From NCBI RefSeq assembly GCF_027595985.1, contig NC_073302.1, forward strand, positions 280,581,116-280,645,115: a DNA stretch of 64,000 nt, given 5' to 3'. This document shows, piece by piece, positions 9,999-22,879 of this stretch. Within the stretch, counting starts at the first letter, position 1. Every line of letters begins with the position of its first letter. The translations under genes were made by a program, and so were the position numbers. The DNA comes from Sorex araneus (lineage: Eukaryota > Chordata > Mammalia > Eulipotyphla > Soricidae). The notes under the pieces are model-generated. The model did no database searches and was not told the origin of the DNA. It was given only the letters and a program-made list of their open reading frames with translations.

Positions 9999-10310
9999 GT
10001 TCACATTGCAATTTCATATTTCTTATTACAGTCAGTTTCTTACTTATTATTGCACATACAATATACATATGTGTATTTATTTAAGTAGCACATGTGTATA
10101 TAAGTAAAATATCCATTTGCGTTCATCTATAAATAATACCATTTCCTCAGTAGTCATTAAGACTAAGACCAGCTAATTTTAAAAGTTTTATAAGCAAAGT
10201 GGCCTGTGTTAACATTGCTGTTGCCAAATCACCTTCACTTTTGCTCTCCCTATATATTCTTTAAAGTAACTTACATACAATTTTGTATAATTTGTTAAAA
10301 TTTGTGATTA

Positions 10311-10464
10311 GGGGCTGGAGCGGTAGCACAGTGGGGAGGTCGTTTGCCTTGTATGTGGCTGACCCAGGTTCTATTCCTAGCATCCCATATGGCCCTCAGG
10401 AGTAATTCCTGAGTGCATGAGCCAGGAATAAGCCCTGTGCCTCGCCGGGTGTGACTCAAAAAAA
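10311..10464 (+). mobile_element. SOR-A SINE
   Basis: GGGGCTGGAGCGGTAGCACA head, body with CATCCCATATGG and CAGGAGTAATTCCTGAGTGC, and an A8 tail. The short repeat GATTA on both sides may be the target duplication. Confidence 0.92.
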
Positions 10465-10469
10465 GATTA

Positions 10470-11740
10470 AATTTGAACCCCCCCATTTACAATGTAAGGA
10501 CAATAATAATCATTAGTATCATCTGATATGTGCATAAAATAGACATTATATGTCTCATTCTGTCTCATTTCATTTGAAAAGGAGTCTTCCATGGACCTGC
10601 CTCTATTCATCCTGTTCATTCCGTCAGGTTATTTAAAAGATTAAAAAGATTCCTTCTAGTTTAAATAATGAGTCACCAAACATTATGGAACTGAATAAAG
10701 GAAGATAATTCTATGATTCTTGGTTTATCTGTATCTAAATTACAAATGGAGAACTCCAGAGGCAAGTTACAAGCCATGGAGATGTGAAAAATGAGTGAAA
10801 TGAAAAAGGAACTCATAAAAGAAATAGACAAAGAGGATAAAGGAGAATGAGGGAGATTTGTGTTTTGAAAACCCGACTTTTGTTCATGGAGGACAAGGAG
10901 AGAAGGAAGGGGCAGGGAATCGGGACATTGATAAGTTGGATGAGATGAAAGTAATTCTTTCAGGCTCAGTTTTGCAGAGAATGTTTTACAGTAGCAATAA
11001 ATATGTTACAAATGTTTCTGAAAAAGGAAGAAAAAGCAGAAGTACACCCAGACACTTGTCTATTTTTGTTGTTTATTCCTGCTTGCCATTTGCCTTCTAA
11101 TAGCCAAGAAGAAATCTAAAGAAATCTACAAGCATTTTTTAAGTGAAAAATTCACAGAAATTATACCATAGCTTTTTTATTCTGAAATACTAATTTTCTT
11201 CTAGGTGCTCATTCTATCTGAAAATGACATCAATGACATCCTTTTTTTTTTCTTTCAAGAAAACTGCAAAATTTAAGTTTCAAGACCCTCCTTCTATCTG
11301 CATGAATATTCCTGTAATGAAGAGGTTGAAAGTTAGATCTTTTGAAAAGGAGATACAAGCATTGCCTTTGTTTACACTGTGCTCTGAAATACAACAAAAT
11401 GTTTTTCTTCTTGCAAAGTAAGTGTGATATTCTTTTTCTGACACCTGGGGCAGTAGACCTCACTCACTTTCACAAAAAAGAAGCCGGCTATTCCAGAGTG
11501 ATGTACAAGCTTAAATAAGAAAGAAAATTTACGTTTGAATCATGTTAGTTCCAGAATGAGAAACCAGCCTAGTCTCCCTCAACTAATAGTACCTTATGAA
11601 TGCATAAAGACTTGAACTTCATTAAGTCATGCCTATTTTTCTATTGGGCCCAGCAGTACTTTCCTCTTTAAAACATGTGTGTTCTTAGGATGATCATGCC
11701 TGTGGCATGTTGAGGTAGTACATACATTCCAAAAATGAGA
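10470..11740. other. Non-repetitive-looking sequence, no established gene
   Basis: No repeat family recognised. A frame of 80 codons at 10858-11100 resembles nothing that I know. A splice-flanked open segment at 11260-11417 (pyrimidine tract plus AG, then GTAAGT) is discussed as a finding. Without comparative data I do not call either a gene. Confidence 0.3.
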
Positions 11741-11741
11741 C

Positions 11742-11911
11742 ACAGAATCTGGAGTGATAGGATAATCCAGTGGTTAAAACACTTTCCTTGCACGGCCAAC
11801 CTGGGTTTGATTTCCAGAATCCTATATGATTCCCTGAGTTTTGCCAGGAGTAAACCCTGAGACCAGCCTGGCATCACTCAGAGACAAAAAAAAAAAAAGA
11901 AAAAAAGAAAT
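11742..11911 (+). mobile_element. SOR-A SINE, diverged
   Basis: ATCTGGAGTGATAGGATAATCCAGTGG... head, GGGTTTGATTTCCAGAATCC, CCAGGAGTAAACCCTGAG and a long A/AAAAAG tail. Confidence 0.8.
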
Positions 11912-12235
11912 GAGACAGCAAGAGCTTCCAAAACAGTCTGTAATCATTCTTTATCCAGTAAGTTCCAAATGGAAGGTGAAAAACTTGATAATTATTATCC
12001 AAAATAATTAAACTAATATAGAGAAATGTATGGCATGTCCATTCAATAAGACCCTAACTCACTGGTTATCATAAAAAGAAAATAATTTAAGGTAAATAAA
12101 AACATTCAGAAAATATTAAAGCTACAAACTAATATATATGGGTTATCACCATAATGATTATCACCATAATGATTAGTTTCCTAACACTTTGATTCAATAT
12201 TTTACCTTTTTTGAGAGTCTTTTTATGAGTAGCTC

Positions 12236-12412
12236 TGCAGCATTGTAGTCCCGTTGTTCATCGATTTTGCTGGAGCGGGCACCTGTAACGTTTCTATTGT
12301 GAGACTTGTTGTTACTGTTTTTGGCATATTGAATATACCACTGGTAGCTTGCCGTGCAGGTGGGATACTCTCGGTAGCTGCCGTGCTCTCCGAGAGGGAT
12401 GGAGGAATGTGA
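12236..12412 (-). mobile_element. SOR-B SINE, head lost
   Basis: Reverse SOR-B: CCCGTTGTTCATCGATTTTG, GAGCGGGCACCTGTAACG, GTTACTGTTTTTGGCATATTG, body to CTCTCCGAGAGGGATGGAGGAAT. The tRNA-like head is absent or decayed beyond recognition. Confidence 0.85.
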
Positions 12413-12689
12413 CTGAAATACTAGTGAAAGCACAATATTAATTTTCTGCCTCAAAGAAAAGCCAACCACAATATTATTTGAAACCTGAAAATTCTGTTTA
12501 GCACTCCATGAAGAAAGGAGAGATTTAAACATATACTGTCAGTGATTACAGAACTATGAAAATGAGCACCTTGATGATTATGAAGAAACCAAAGCTGTCT
12601 TTAATTAAATCATCACACAGTGATCTGAAAATGCCATGCTCAGAAAAAGACTTGCTTTGAACTCAGTTGTAAATCTTCAAGAACGCACT

Positions 12690-12900
12690 GTTGCAATTAG
12701 TCTGGGAGCTACCGCAGCCCTAGCATGCACTGACCAGGGCAAAAGCCTATGGTCCCTAACTGCCAGGTTTAACCCTAGAAGCTTCTAAGCACCACAGGGT
12801 GTGGCCCTGGAGACCTCCAACACTGCTGGGTGACCTTTGGCAGCACACAGCCATAGCAGCACCTTATCTTCAGACCCTGCACTGAACCATGAACTGGTTT
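12690..12900. mobile_element. Old SINE-like sequence, family unresolved
   Basis: Phrases such as CTAAGCACCACAGGGTGTGGCC recall the 3' body of SOR-A-like SINEs but are too decayed to place. Confidence 0.3.
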
Positions 12901-12984
12901 ACCAAGAATTGCAATTGGGTTCATGGGGCCTCCTGAGCACAGTTTGGGAGCACTCTAGTCTCCAAAAATACAGTACATGTTGGA

Positions 12985-13185
12985 TCCATAGAGGATACTC
13001 CAGAAGCACCAGAAACGTAATAAAGAATTTCAGGTGCTTTCTTTACACTCAGCAGACTTTGATTCTATTGCTGCAGCACTGCCGACGATTTGCTGAGAAA
13101 TCCCAGGAGTGATCCCTGAGCACAGAGGCAAGAGTAAACTCTGACCATGGCCAAGTGTGACCAAACAAATATAAAGTAAAAAAAT
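12985..13185 (+). mobile_element. Old SOR-A-like SINE
   Basis: CTTTGATTCTATTGCTGCAGCACTG, CCCAGGAGTGATCCCTGAGC, GCCAAGTGTGACCAAAC and an A-rich end follow the SOR-A order with heavy divergence. Confidence 0.6.
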
Positions 13186-13954
13186 AGAAGTAAGACTGGC
13201 ATTATAGAGATAATTGAATGTCACCTTATTAAACAACAGTTTTACAAACCAGTAATAACTGAAGCAATTTAAAAATATTAATTTTTCTGGTTGCTTTAGC
13301 AGAAATGAAAACCATAATATTTAGACTTTTGCAAATTATCCTCATCATCTTTACTAGTTTCCATAAGGGAAACAGAATTTGTCATGAATTAACAGTTCTA
13401 TCTCTTATAGTCTTTCTCTTTTATAACCAATTTTGTTGTACTTTCAGGGATTGATATTCCTTGCTTATTTCCCTAAAAGTGTTAGCTTCCCTAAAGCAAA
13501 AGAATAAAATAAAAAATATACTTAAAAAATACTCTTTAGACCATCACAAAGAAATTAGGCCACAAATATTTGGAAACTGTGTTTCTGTTATAGCTCTCCT
13601 GTTTTATTCTGGGGAATTTATAAATATGATAATGTATGTTTATTGTTTCAAGCTCACTGAACAGTCCAACACATTTCTTACAGTCATCCACTTATAGTAA
13701 TTAATTTAAATTTTATTTAAGTAATTTTGAACCTAAGCTACTTCCATAGATTATTGTAGGACATGAGTTAATTTTGTTAACTGTGATCTTCCTGGTCATC
13801 CACTTAATTAAATCCACCTAATTTATAGAATTTTATCATATAATGATAACATATTATATGGACATGGAGGAAGCCTGATTAAAATGTGAGAATGGAAATC
13901 AATTTCTGATTAATTTAAAAGAGCGATGAGGTCTGTGTGCTGGGGGGGGGGTGT

Positions 13955-14160
13955 CAATAACGGAGGGCAGAGAAAGTACAATAGGAAGTAACTCGCCTTG
14001 CTGTGGTGACTGACCTGGGTTTGATTCCAGACACCACATTCTGTCCCCAGAGCAATGACAGGAGTGATTCAGGTACACAGAGCTGGAAATAAATGTGGAG
14101 GACCCGCAGATGTGCTCTCCAATTAAAATAAGCAAAGAATAAATAAATAAACAAAGAATA
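13955..14160 (+). mobile_element. Old SOR-A-like SINE
   Basis: GGGCAGAGAAAGTACAATAGG..., CCTGGGTTTGATTCCAGACACC, ATGACAGGAGTGATTCAGG, then A-rich AAATAAATAAACAAAG. Confidence 0.6.
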
Positions 14161-14254
14161 GATAGTAAATGACAATGGATCTTATAGTGCTTGAGAGCTA
14201 TTTTCTGGGATTCCCCAGATGCAGAGACAAGAAATGCTGGAGTTAGCTCTGGGA

Positions 14255-14375
14255 AACAATCTAAGAGGCAGAGCACCTGACTGCTTTGTGTGAGCCTCAT
14301 ATTTTGATCCTCACTCCCCTGACCCCACTGTGTTCCAAGAACTCCCAGGTGTGACTCTCCAGAAAGAAATGGACA
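14255..14375 (+). mobile_element. Old tRNA-derived SINE remnant
   Basis: AAGAGGCAGAGCACCTGACTGC, then a B-box-like TTTTGATCCTC and CCAGGTGTGACTCTCC. Decayed. Confidence 0.4.
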
Positions 14376-14399
14376 AGCACTAATTATCATGTCCATGCT

Positions 14400-16340
14400 C
14401 TTACCTGAACATCACTTGGAGGGAACTTCAGCCCTCATCTTTGCTGATGTAGCCTCATTATAAATTTTGAATGAATTTTACTCAACTGTCATGAAAGCAT
14501 ATAGGCAGAATACTGTTACTAAAATTATTGTGTACTACTTTTAAATTCTAGATACAAGTTTCTACATACAAAGATAATTTGAACTGTAACTCAGACATCT
14601 TGCAAGTTTAAAACATTGGCATTTTTGTTTTATCACAAGTACATAAACACCATGATTTATCTAGAAATCTTTAGTTTTCATGTAACTGAAGCAAACATAT
14701 AACTAAAAAGGAAAAAAATATGTAACCATGTAACTGAAAAAGCATTTATTTTAGCTTCAATATAATTTGACTCTTGAAAACTCCTTGTCTATGCTGAAGT
14801 TCTATTTTGTCTAGTTTCCCAGGATTCAGTTACTATGACTTATTTTGTTCAATTGAATTGCATATTATAAAAAGTTAGACTGCATTAGCTGGAATTATAT
14901 TAGTTCATAGATTTCAATTGTATAACACCACCTAGTTTTAAATGTAATCACATTAGTTATATACATTGCTAAAATAGAAATTCAAGAGGAAAAACACTAG
15001 AACAAAATGAAATGTTTGTTGATTTCATAAAGGTGAGGTTTTAAGACTTTCTGAAGAGGTAAAAATGTATATTTATCTAGTTATTATTCATTTAAGGTAT
15101 CATAACAGAGTTGAGTATTTATAAATATCAACAGATCATTAAACTTACTAATGATTGCAATTGGTTTTCTTGTAAAGGATTTGAAATTGAAAGCTGTTTT
15201 ATACACATATTAGCATTTTTACTAGATGATTATGATTTTGTACACTTCAAAATTTATAGATAAAATAAAATATCACTTATTTAGGAATTCATTGATTTTT
15301 TTGCTAATGATCATTTGGACTAATGATTTCCAGGTCCCACATTTCCAGAACATATGCTTGTTTTTGAGCTAGATTTTATTCTCCTTACTGTCCAAAAAAC
15401 CAACATAAATGTCCAAAGACATATAAAAACAGAAGATTTTCAATGGCTTGGAGTACTAAAATAATAAAACCAGCATGCCATAGATCAATAAGCAATTTTA
15501 GTTATATCTACTGTAAATGAGACTAGATTGAAAGGAATACAAATGGATCAGCTTAATCACCTTTTTCCCAAAACCTGGTACAAATTGATAGGAAAATATT
15601 AAAATAAAATTTTAGGACTAAATATCCTCCTAAATAAATATAAGCTATTGGCCATAATTTACAGCCACTGAAATTAGATCCCTTTAAGACTTGTGTGCGT
15701 AGTGTCCAGTGAACAAAAAAACAAGCATGAGGCAAGTTCTAGAAGAAGAGAAACTCACAAGGATTTCCTGTGTGCCCCTTTCAAAAGTAGCTGGGATTGT
15801 ATTTGTCTTCATTTCTCATCAATCTATGTTGCATTGCCTTACACCTATTAGCATTTTTGTTTGCATTATGGAGTCTTACAAAGGGATATTTGCTGTACAC
15901 AAAAACAATAGGTAGCGTCCCTACTAACTGAAACCAGAATTGTTGTAGTGATGCAAAATTGAACTGTATAATTAAGTTTATACAAACCTAGATCAACCAC
16001 GTGGCTGAAAGAATTAGGATACTTGTTCAGCCTCCTGTTCAGGAATCTTTGGGCAACTGTGGGACCACATGTTCTCCAGATGGTCGAGTTTATAGAATTT
16101 AGGTTTATTAGCCCAACCTTTCAGAGGCTTCACAGCAGGCATGCTATTTTACTTCCAAAACTTGCCTCCAGAGTAGCTCTAGTTTATTCATTAACTAAGA
16201 CGTTAATTGTGAACTTTAAAGATTTAAACTATAGATTAAATAATATCTTACTGAAATTTCACATTAATGAATATGAAATCATTATTTTTACTGGTAGGAA
16301 TTGGAGGCTTGCTATAACACCACTACTATAAAAGCAAAAA
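14400..16340. other. AT-rich unique-looking sequence, no gene seen
   Basis: No repeat or coding signal that I can support. Open frames of 60-100 codons near 15553-15915 and 16023-16331 have no protein-like features. Confidence 0.45.
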
Positions 16341-16354
16341 ATAAAGACAATGGG

Positions 16355-16560
16355 TCAAGGAAGATTTAAGGGGGCAAGGCACTTGTGTTGTTTTAATAAG
16401 AAGGCTTGTAAGACACTTGCCTTAGGCACTCATGTTCAATCTTGGCACCACATATGTTCTCCTGAGAAACCAAAGGAATGATCTCTAAGAACAAACAGGA
16501 GCAAGCCCTAAGCACCACCACCCAAAACAAACAAAAAACAAACTAGTAAACAAAAGAAAG
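16355..16560 (+). mobile_element. Old SOR-A-like SINE
   Basis: Heavily diverged: CACTTGCCTTAGGCACTCATGTTCAATC, CACCACATATGTTCTCCTGAG, AGGAATGATCTCTAAG, CTAAGCACCACCACCCAAAACAAAC. Confidence 0.55.
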
Positions 16561-16711
16561 TATTTAGACTTTTAAAAAGATTGAAAAAAAATACTCTGGT
16601 CTTTCAGAAATGAAGAAAAAAATCAGAGTGAGAAGTGAAAACTTTAAAAGTGGAAATTGAAAAAGACAAGGTTTGGAAAAGAAAAATAAATGTTAAAATG
16701 ATAAGTAAAGA

Positions 16712-16964
16712 GGGGCTGGAATGATAACACAGCAGTAGGGTGTTTGTCTTAAACGCAGCCAACCCAGGTTCGATTCCTCCATCCCTTTTGGAGAGCCCAG
16801 CAAGCTACCGAGATTATCCCACCTGCATGGCAGAGCCTGGCAAGCTCCCCGTGGCATATTTGATATGCCAAAAACAGTAACAACAAATCTCACAATGGAG
16901 ACGTTACTGGCTCCTGATCGAGCAACTTAATGAGCTGTGGGGTTAACAGTATTACAGTGCTACC
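16712..16964 (+). mobile_element. SOR-B SINE, near full length
   Basis: Head GGGGCTGGAATGATAACACA, GGTTCGATTCCTCCATCCC, GAGAGCCCAGCAAGCTACCG, GGCAGAGCCTGGCAAGC, ATATGCCAAAAACAGTAACA, CTCACAATGGAGACGTTACT and the RTE-like end. Alternating body phrases show the usual SOR-B order. Confidence 0.92.
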
Positions 16965-17377
16965 CTTTAAAATAAAAATGGAAGTCAAAATAAAATCCAG
17001 TGATAACTGTGAAAAGTGGAATCAACATATGCTTCATGTTTGAGGAGTTTGAGTTAAAATTCAGCAGGGGTCTGAAACTGTGACTCAATAATAGACCCTA
17101 ACATGTGTGAAGCACTGGCTTTAATTATTGGCACCACAAAATTAATTAATCATATTTAATTATCAAATTTAAGCAGAAAATTATTAGAACTTAGTGGAAT
17201 TCAAGTTATGTTTATAAATATAAAAATTTATATTGCATTTTCTGTTAGGGACCAAAGCCAAAGAATTTATGAGTTGGTATATGCTATAGGTAATAAAATA
17301 AACTACAAAATCATAGTAGATAAGGAACAGGTTTTATACACATATAGGAATAACTGATAAGAAGTTCATTTTCTCTC

Positions 17378-17545
17378 TTTTTGATTTTTGGATCACATCT
17401 AGTAGTGATCAGGGAAAAATCCCAGCTCTGTGCTTGGGGGCCCTCTTGGAAATGCTGGGGAGATACAGCTCCCGGGGATAGAGCCCAGTCCTCATGGATT
17501 CACAGCAGGAACTCAAATTCTTGAGCTAGATCTCCAGATGCTACC
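17378..17545 (-). mobile_element. Old SOR-A-like SINE
   Basis: Reverse complement of SOR-A order: TTTTTGGATCACATCTAG, CAGCTCTGTGCTTGGGGG, AATGCTGGGG, CTAGATCTCCAGATGC. Confidence 0.5.
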
Positions 17546-17775
17546 GGGATTTTAATTCTCCTGTGGAAATATCCAACTCTAGAAAGTACAAAATGACTAG
17601 CTGTATTAATTTTATGATAACATGTACTAATTTTATGACAATAAAATATTAAGTACATAATTTTCAACTCAAAGCAAAATGAAAGGTGGGATTCAATGTT
17701 TAAAATAACACTAAGAATTACATGACTGTAATATTAAACAATAAAATGAGTGTAAGCCTTTTAAATTTTTACCCC

Positions 17776-17956
17776 GGGGCTGGAGCGGTAGCACAGCAAG
17801 TAGGGCAGGTTGCCTTGCATGTGGCCAACCTGGGTTTGAATTCCAGCATCCCATATGGTCCTCTGAGCCCTGCCAGGAGTAATTCCTGAGTGCATGAGCC
17901 GGGAGTAACCCCTGTACATCTCCGGGTGTGACCCAAAAAGCAAGAAATAAATAAAT
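17776..17956 (+). mobile_element. SOR-A SINE, full length
   Basis: GGGGCTGGAGCGGTAGCACA head, CATCCCATATGGTCC, CAGGAGTAATTCCTGAGTGC, CCGGGTGTGACCC, AAAT-unit tail. Perfect 10-bp duplication AAATTTTTAC at 17763-17772 and 17957-17966. Confidence 0.95.
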
Positions 17957-17969
17957 AAATTTTTACTCC

Positions 17970-18925
17970 TATGCAATTGTACTAATTGCATGATCATGAA
18001 GACTGTTTGGCCTGGGCACAAGGATTCTGTGTCACTCAAGTATGACTCTGAAGGCTCTGATAATAAGGACTCTCACAGATTCCTTCTAGCCACCTCATCT
18101 GTCTCTGAATGTGTTACTTCGTTCTTCTATTTGAACTAGCCCAGCAATGACTGAGTATACCAGGGACATAGGACCTGACTTGTGTGTCGGGAGATATCTT
18201 TCTAACAGAGGTCTTTGACTGGAAGATTCAACACTCCTGTGGCCATAACTTGCTTAAGATTGAATTTCAATCTAAGAATTTACTCCTATTCAGTCTTTCT
18301 AACTTTCCTATCTCCTTTCCAAGCATTGCATCTGCACCATAATCAGAAGGATAATCTCATCCATCTTCCAGATATATCGTGTGGATCTAATTTCACCTAG
18401 AAATCTTCTTCTTGGAAGTCCTGACCAAAACATATGGTACCAGCAGTGGCCTGAAACAAAGGTGCTGCTATCTGTGACTGCTTATTTCATCAGCTGGAAG
18501 AAAAGCATGATTATATCTATATAAGATGTGTGATACATATCATGTGGTAATGGCAATTCAAAATCAAAAGACTTCATTAGAGATACTTTGGAAATAGTCT
18601 CAGATAAGGAAAATGCCACAGCAATTATGATAACTTGAGTATTTCAAATGTATCAAAGATACCATATGTGTTCTGGTTATTGCTGATACACTCTAAAGAG
18701 AAAATGAAAAACTTGTTTTCATTATAATAAGAATAAAAAGTATGTAAGAATCAATAGGTGTATTTTTAGTTTTGAGTAGGTTCTTAAATACTGTTCCTAA
18801 AGATGAAAATACCTGACAGAAATCAAGCCCCAGGAATGAAAAACAAAAACGGAGACATCACATAATTAAAATTTAAATTATATGCTACAAATCAATTTTA
18901 AACTCAATAATATTTTATACTAGCA
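17970..18925. other. Sequence without recognisable gene
   Basis: 18000-18500 is less AT-rich and could be an old interspersed repeat, but I cannot name it. No coding signal. Confidence 0.3.
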
Positions 18926-18929
18926 TTAT

Positions 18930-19345
18930 GTAATATTTTTGAATAGAGGTAAATACATAGGGCAATAGAAAAAAATGACAGGACAGAAAATAAATCCACA
19001 CATACATAAATAGTTAATATAACACACAAGATGCTAGCACACAGAGAAGAAAAGCAAAAGCATATTTATCAAAATACTAGGAAACTGAAATCACAAAGCA
19101 AAGATGAAGTTGTATCAATTTCTTACCAAATGCACAAAAATTACTCCAAAATTAGGTTTTTGATTAAAAACTTAAGTGTTAGATCCAAACCCATAACATA
19201 CATTGAAGCAATGTATGCATGGTGAAGCAATGTATTTAGGGGTTTGATTCCAACAACAGTGATAGCAAAAGCAAAACTAAGTAACTGGCATATATCAAAC
19301 CAATAACTTCTGCTCCTCAAGAGAAACTATAAATATTGGCACGTA
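18930..19345 (+). mobile_element. Ancient L1 ORF2 C-terminal remnant
   Basis: Decayed but co-linear with L1 ORF2: AAATAAATCCACACATA, then a region like the 'recorded names' block before AACCCATAA, then TTTGATTCCAACAACA ... AAGCAAAAGC, ATATCAAAC and CTTCTGCTCCTCAAGAGAAAC. No open frame remains. Confidence 0.6.
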
Positions 19346-20122
19346 GGTAGTGCACCTGGTGTGGTAACATTTTTCCTCTAAGCCATATAAAATATGAAGT
19401 TTTAAAAAGAAGTGAGAGAGAACATTGAATAATTAGTACAGTATTAAATTCTCAACCAAGACATGCAGTCAACTCTGGAAGTCTCCCAGGTACTGGATAC
19501 TGAGTATGTTAATTTTAGAGAGTGAGTTTATAAAATAGTTACATTTTGTTGGATTTGTTAGAGAGAACAGTAAAGGCTTGAATTATCCTTATTTCAACTA
19601 ATCCTCAATTTCCTCATTTTCAATTGCATGATTAATAAAATAACATATAGACAGCTAATGGGAGAAGTGTCTTAGCAACAAGAGTAGACAATAGACAAAA
19701 GGGCTTATAGGAATAACTAAAGAGAAGCTGGTGTGACCGGGGGCCACTGAGAATCATGAGATGGATGAAAGAGTTCCACAGGTGGCACCATCAGAGTTTT
19801 CTCTTACCAGGTGCTCTATGGTTACGGCAAGCAACAGACAGTCTGTTTGCTTCATTTCTGGCATTTCCAATTCATGACAATCTAATATTTCACTAGGTTG
19901 TGTTTAGACCTATCCAGGTGCAGCAGAGAGGGTCTGAATTAAAAGCAACTTTAAAAGGAGGCAAAGTTTTATTTTGTGTCATGTATGTTTGCATTCATAG
20001 GTGATTTTTAATTATTTATTTATTGACAATACTAAGAAACTATGAGTATCACCCTTGCTATATCTACACATGACCACATTTTGTATTTTTGTTTATTTTC
20101 AGTCAAATTTAGGTGTGCTTAG

Positions 20123-20275
20123 GTTTTTTCTTTTTTAAATCATCATGAGATATGGGTTAGAAAGCTTTCATGTGTGATATTCAGTCATACATGATCGAAC
20201 ACCCGTCACTCCACCAGTGTACATTTTCTACCACCAATGTCCCCAGAATCCCCCCTCCCTATCCCAACCCTTTCC
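20123..20275 (-). mobile_element. L1 3' UTR end
   Basis: Reverse of the shrew-type L1 3' end also seen at 44738 and 56472: TTCAGTCATACATGATCGA, ACACCCGTCACTCCACCAGT, ACCACCAATGTCCCCAGAAT. Confidence 0.65.
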
Positions 20276-20287
20276 AGGTCTTTCTCT

Positions 20288-20358
20288 ATGCTATGCACTC
20301 AGGGATCAATACTGGCTGGCTTGGGGGACCAAATGGGATGCCAGAGATTGATGCATGG
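20288..20358 (-). mobile_element. SOR-A SINE fragment
   Basis: CACTCAGGGATCAATACTGG ... GGGGGACCAAATGGGATGCC matches reverse SOR-A body. Confidence 0.55.
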
Positions 20359-20519
20359 TATCAATGAAACTAAGAACTATGTCTTTGAAAAGATAAATTA
20401 AATTGACTCAGGCTTCTAATGAAGAAAAAAGAGACAACTAATTAAAATTGGAAATAAGAGTCAGAACAGATGTCATAGAAATATAAATGATGTTAACATA
20501 TTAATATGAACTATAGGCA

Positions 20520-20730
20520 AACAAATTTGATAGACTAGAAAAAAAGATACATTTTGACAAATTCAGCTTATCAATACAAATGTAAGGAAAAATTGGAAAT
20601 GTGTACTGACTTATTACAACTATGAAAAAGTGTAATTAAAATCAAACCAAACCTACCATTTCCTTAAATCAAAGTTCTTGACCAGATAACTTTACCAGTG
20701 AGTTTCATCAAAACTTTCAAGTATGTAAAC
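20520..20730 (+). mobile_element. Ancient L1 ORF2 remnant
   Basis: GACCAGATAACTTTACCAGTGA followed by TTTCATCAAAACTTTCAA matches the L1 GPDGFTGEFYQTF block after decay. Confidence 0.45.
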
Positions 20731-22879
20731 TTTGTCTCAGAGTCTGCAAAAATATATTTTTTTCTAAATCTAGTTAAAAATGCCCTTACTTGGAAGTACT
20801 CTTGATAGATAGGGCATTAACAGCCTGGAAATGATTTTAGGGGATAGATTAAACTATTTGTTAGGGTGTCTCTGAGAAGGCTAGAAAAGAAATCAATGGC
20901 AAGTGCTGAGCAGAATAAAATTATCAAGTTACCTTGGCTGCCATTTGGTGAAGGGCACAAATGGCTGAGGATGATGGGTTTGCTGAGATAGATATAGCCA
21001 CGTTATCTAAAACACTCCCAGAGAAGTGAGTTCCATTGGAAGGAAAAAGAACATTCTGTCCACCACAACAACCAAGAATGTATCAATTAAGGAGAACCGG
21101 TCTCACCAGGAACTTCAGTGATGGCTCTTTATCACAGGCTAGATGTGACAGTGGCTGTGTGATTGCAGCACTTGTTTTGCTAACACCCATGGAGTCCCAA
21201 ATAACAGATCCCAGATACCACTGAAATACCAGAAACTAGAAGACTGCAATTATAATAGAAAAACTATAAGTTTGGGAGAGCAGGAAATGGAGTTTTATCA
21301 GATGGTCTAGGATGCATCAATTTCACATATCCAACAATGGGTGACATAATTATCACTTTAGAAGTCGTCATTCCCTTGCCTGATATATTTTGAGTGATTC
21401 TAGGGTGGAAGTTATACCAAATCTAAATTAAAACACTTTCCAAAGGCTTTAAGAAAGGAACCAATAGCTGTTCTTGAGGAAAACTTCATTTCTAAGTGGA
21501 ATTCTTACTTAACATGTATAGGAAAATATTTTTAAAATATTGTGATATAAAATGTACAGCAGAATATTTTGATACGTGAAGTTATTAAATGGTAAATAAA
21601 AACAAGGGATAAGTTGGAAGATTTCACTATGAAGACTCTGGTTCCATTTGGTACTGAGAGTTTCCTATTCCCTTATCTTCCTAGCATTACATGAGTTTTC
21701 CAATAAAAACTTTATGACCAAATCTGCTTAATTTGAGCTTTAATCCAGTCTGAATATTAAAATAAATAGAATAGAAGATAATTTTTTGAGGACTTTAGAT
21801 GTTCTGAAAAGGAACTATCACATTCTATTTAATGATCTTATGAAATTTCATTTAATACATGTCATTCTTTAGCTTATTGGATGAAACTGTAAGGAAAGAG
21901 AGATTATTTATTATTACATTTGTCATTTCTATTGTTTAACCCAAGTATAACTCAATAAACATACTGTGCACCACATCACTTGAATGGATGATGGATCTGG
22001 AGTAATAGCACAGAAGAAGCACTGCCTCAAGTAAAGGATCACCTTCACATTGATTTTATTGATGTCTTTTATGATTCTTTTTATTGAAGCTGCTGGAACT
22101 AATAGCAAATTAACATTATAAAGGATATTTACAGGTAGTTCTGCCAGCATTATCAGATCTATGAAAAGAAATACCATTCAAGAAGCTTTTAACGTGTTTC
22201 TTTTTTTTTTAATATCAAAATCCTATTAGTCTTTCTTTGATTTTCAGCTATTCTCCTCTCCTGAGGGCTGAAGAAACACATATTGGAAAATTCCTTTTAC
22301 TTATAAGTAATTTAACAAAGTGAATGAAAATGTAATGGGATACTTTATTCCTCTCTTAAGCAAATAATTCATTCCTTTCATTTAGTAGGTAGGAGCACTC
22401 AATGTATCTCAAATACAGATGGAACAGGTTTTGTTTCTCTTTTCTGGCAATGAAATGTGAATTTTAAGTTGTGCTTCATTTCAGCAGTCAGTACTCCTTT
22501 TCCCATTAAAATACTTTATGCAAAGGCAGCGTGTTATTTCTTAGCTATTATATCTATTATCTATGAGCTATTATAATTCCCTCCTTAAAGTAATAAAATC
22601 CCATATTATGTTCCCCAAAATTAAAAATTATCAGCATAATTAATTTTGTTGTTTGGGGACTACAATGGCTTTGCTGGGACTTACTACTACTTTTGTGCCC
22701 AGAAATCATTCTTGAAAGTGCCCAGGTATTAGATAACATTGGGTTGTCCTTGCTCCTCCTGAAGGGAGCTTAAGGTTCATTGAGCTAATTCCACAACAGT
22801 GCCCCTGAGACACACCCAATTCCATCATGCACTAATAATCCTGCATTGCATTTCTCTTTCCTTAATGTCATCGGCATAG
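20731..22879. other. No gene recognised; mixed unique sequence
   Basis: 20800-21260 is a moderately GC, non-AT-rich stretch of unknown nature. 22655-22735 looks like a very decayed reverse SINE. 22390-22560 is unique-looking and free of repeats. No convincing exons. Confidence 0.3.

Noticed and set aside
15709-16331. Frames of 68 and 102 codons as exons
   Set aside because: AT-driven composition, no splice context, no recognisable residues.
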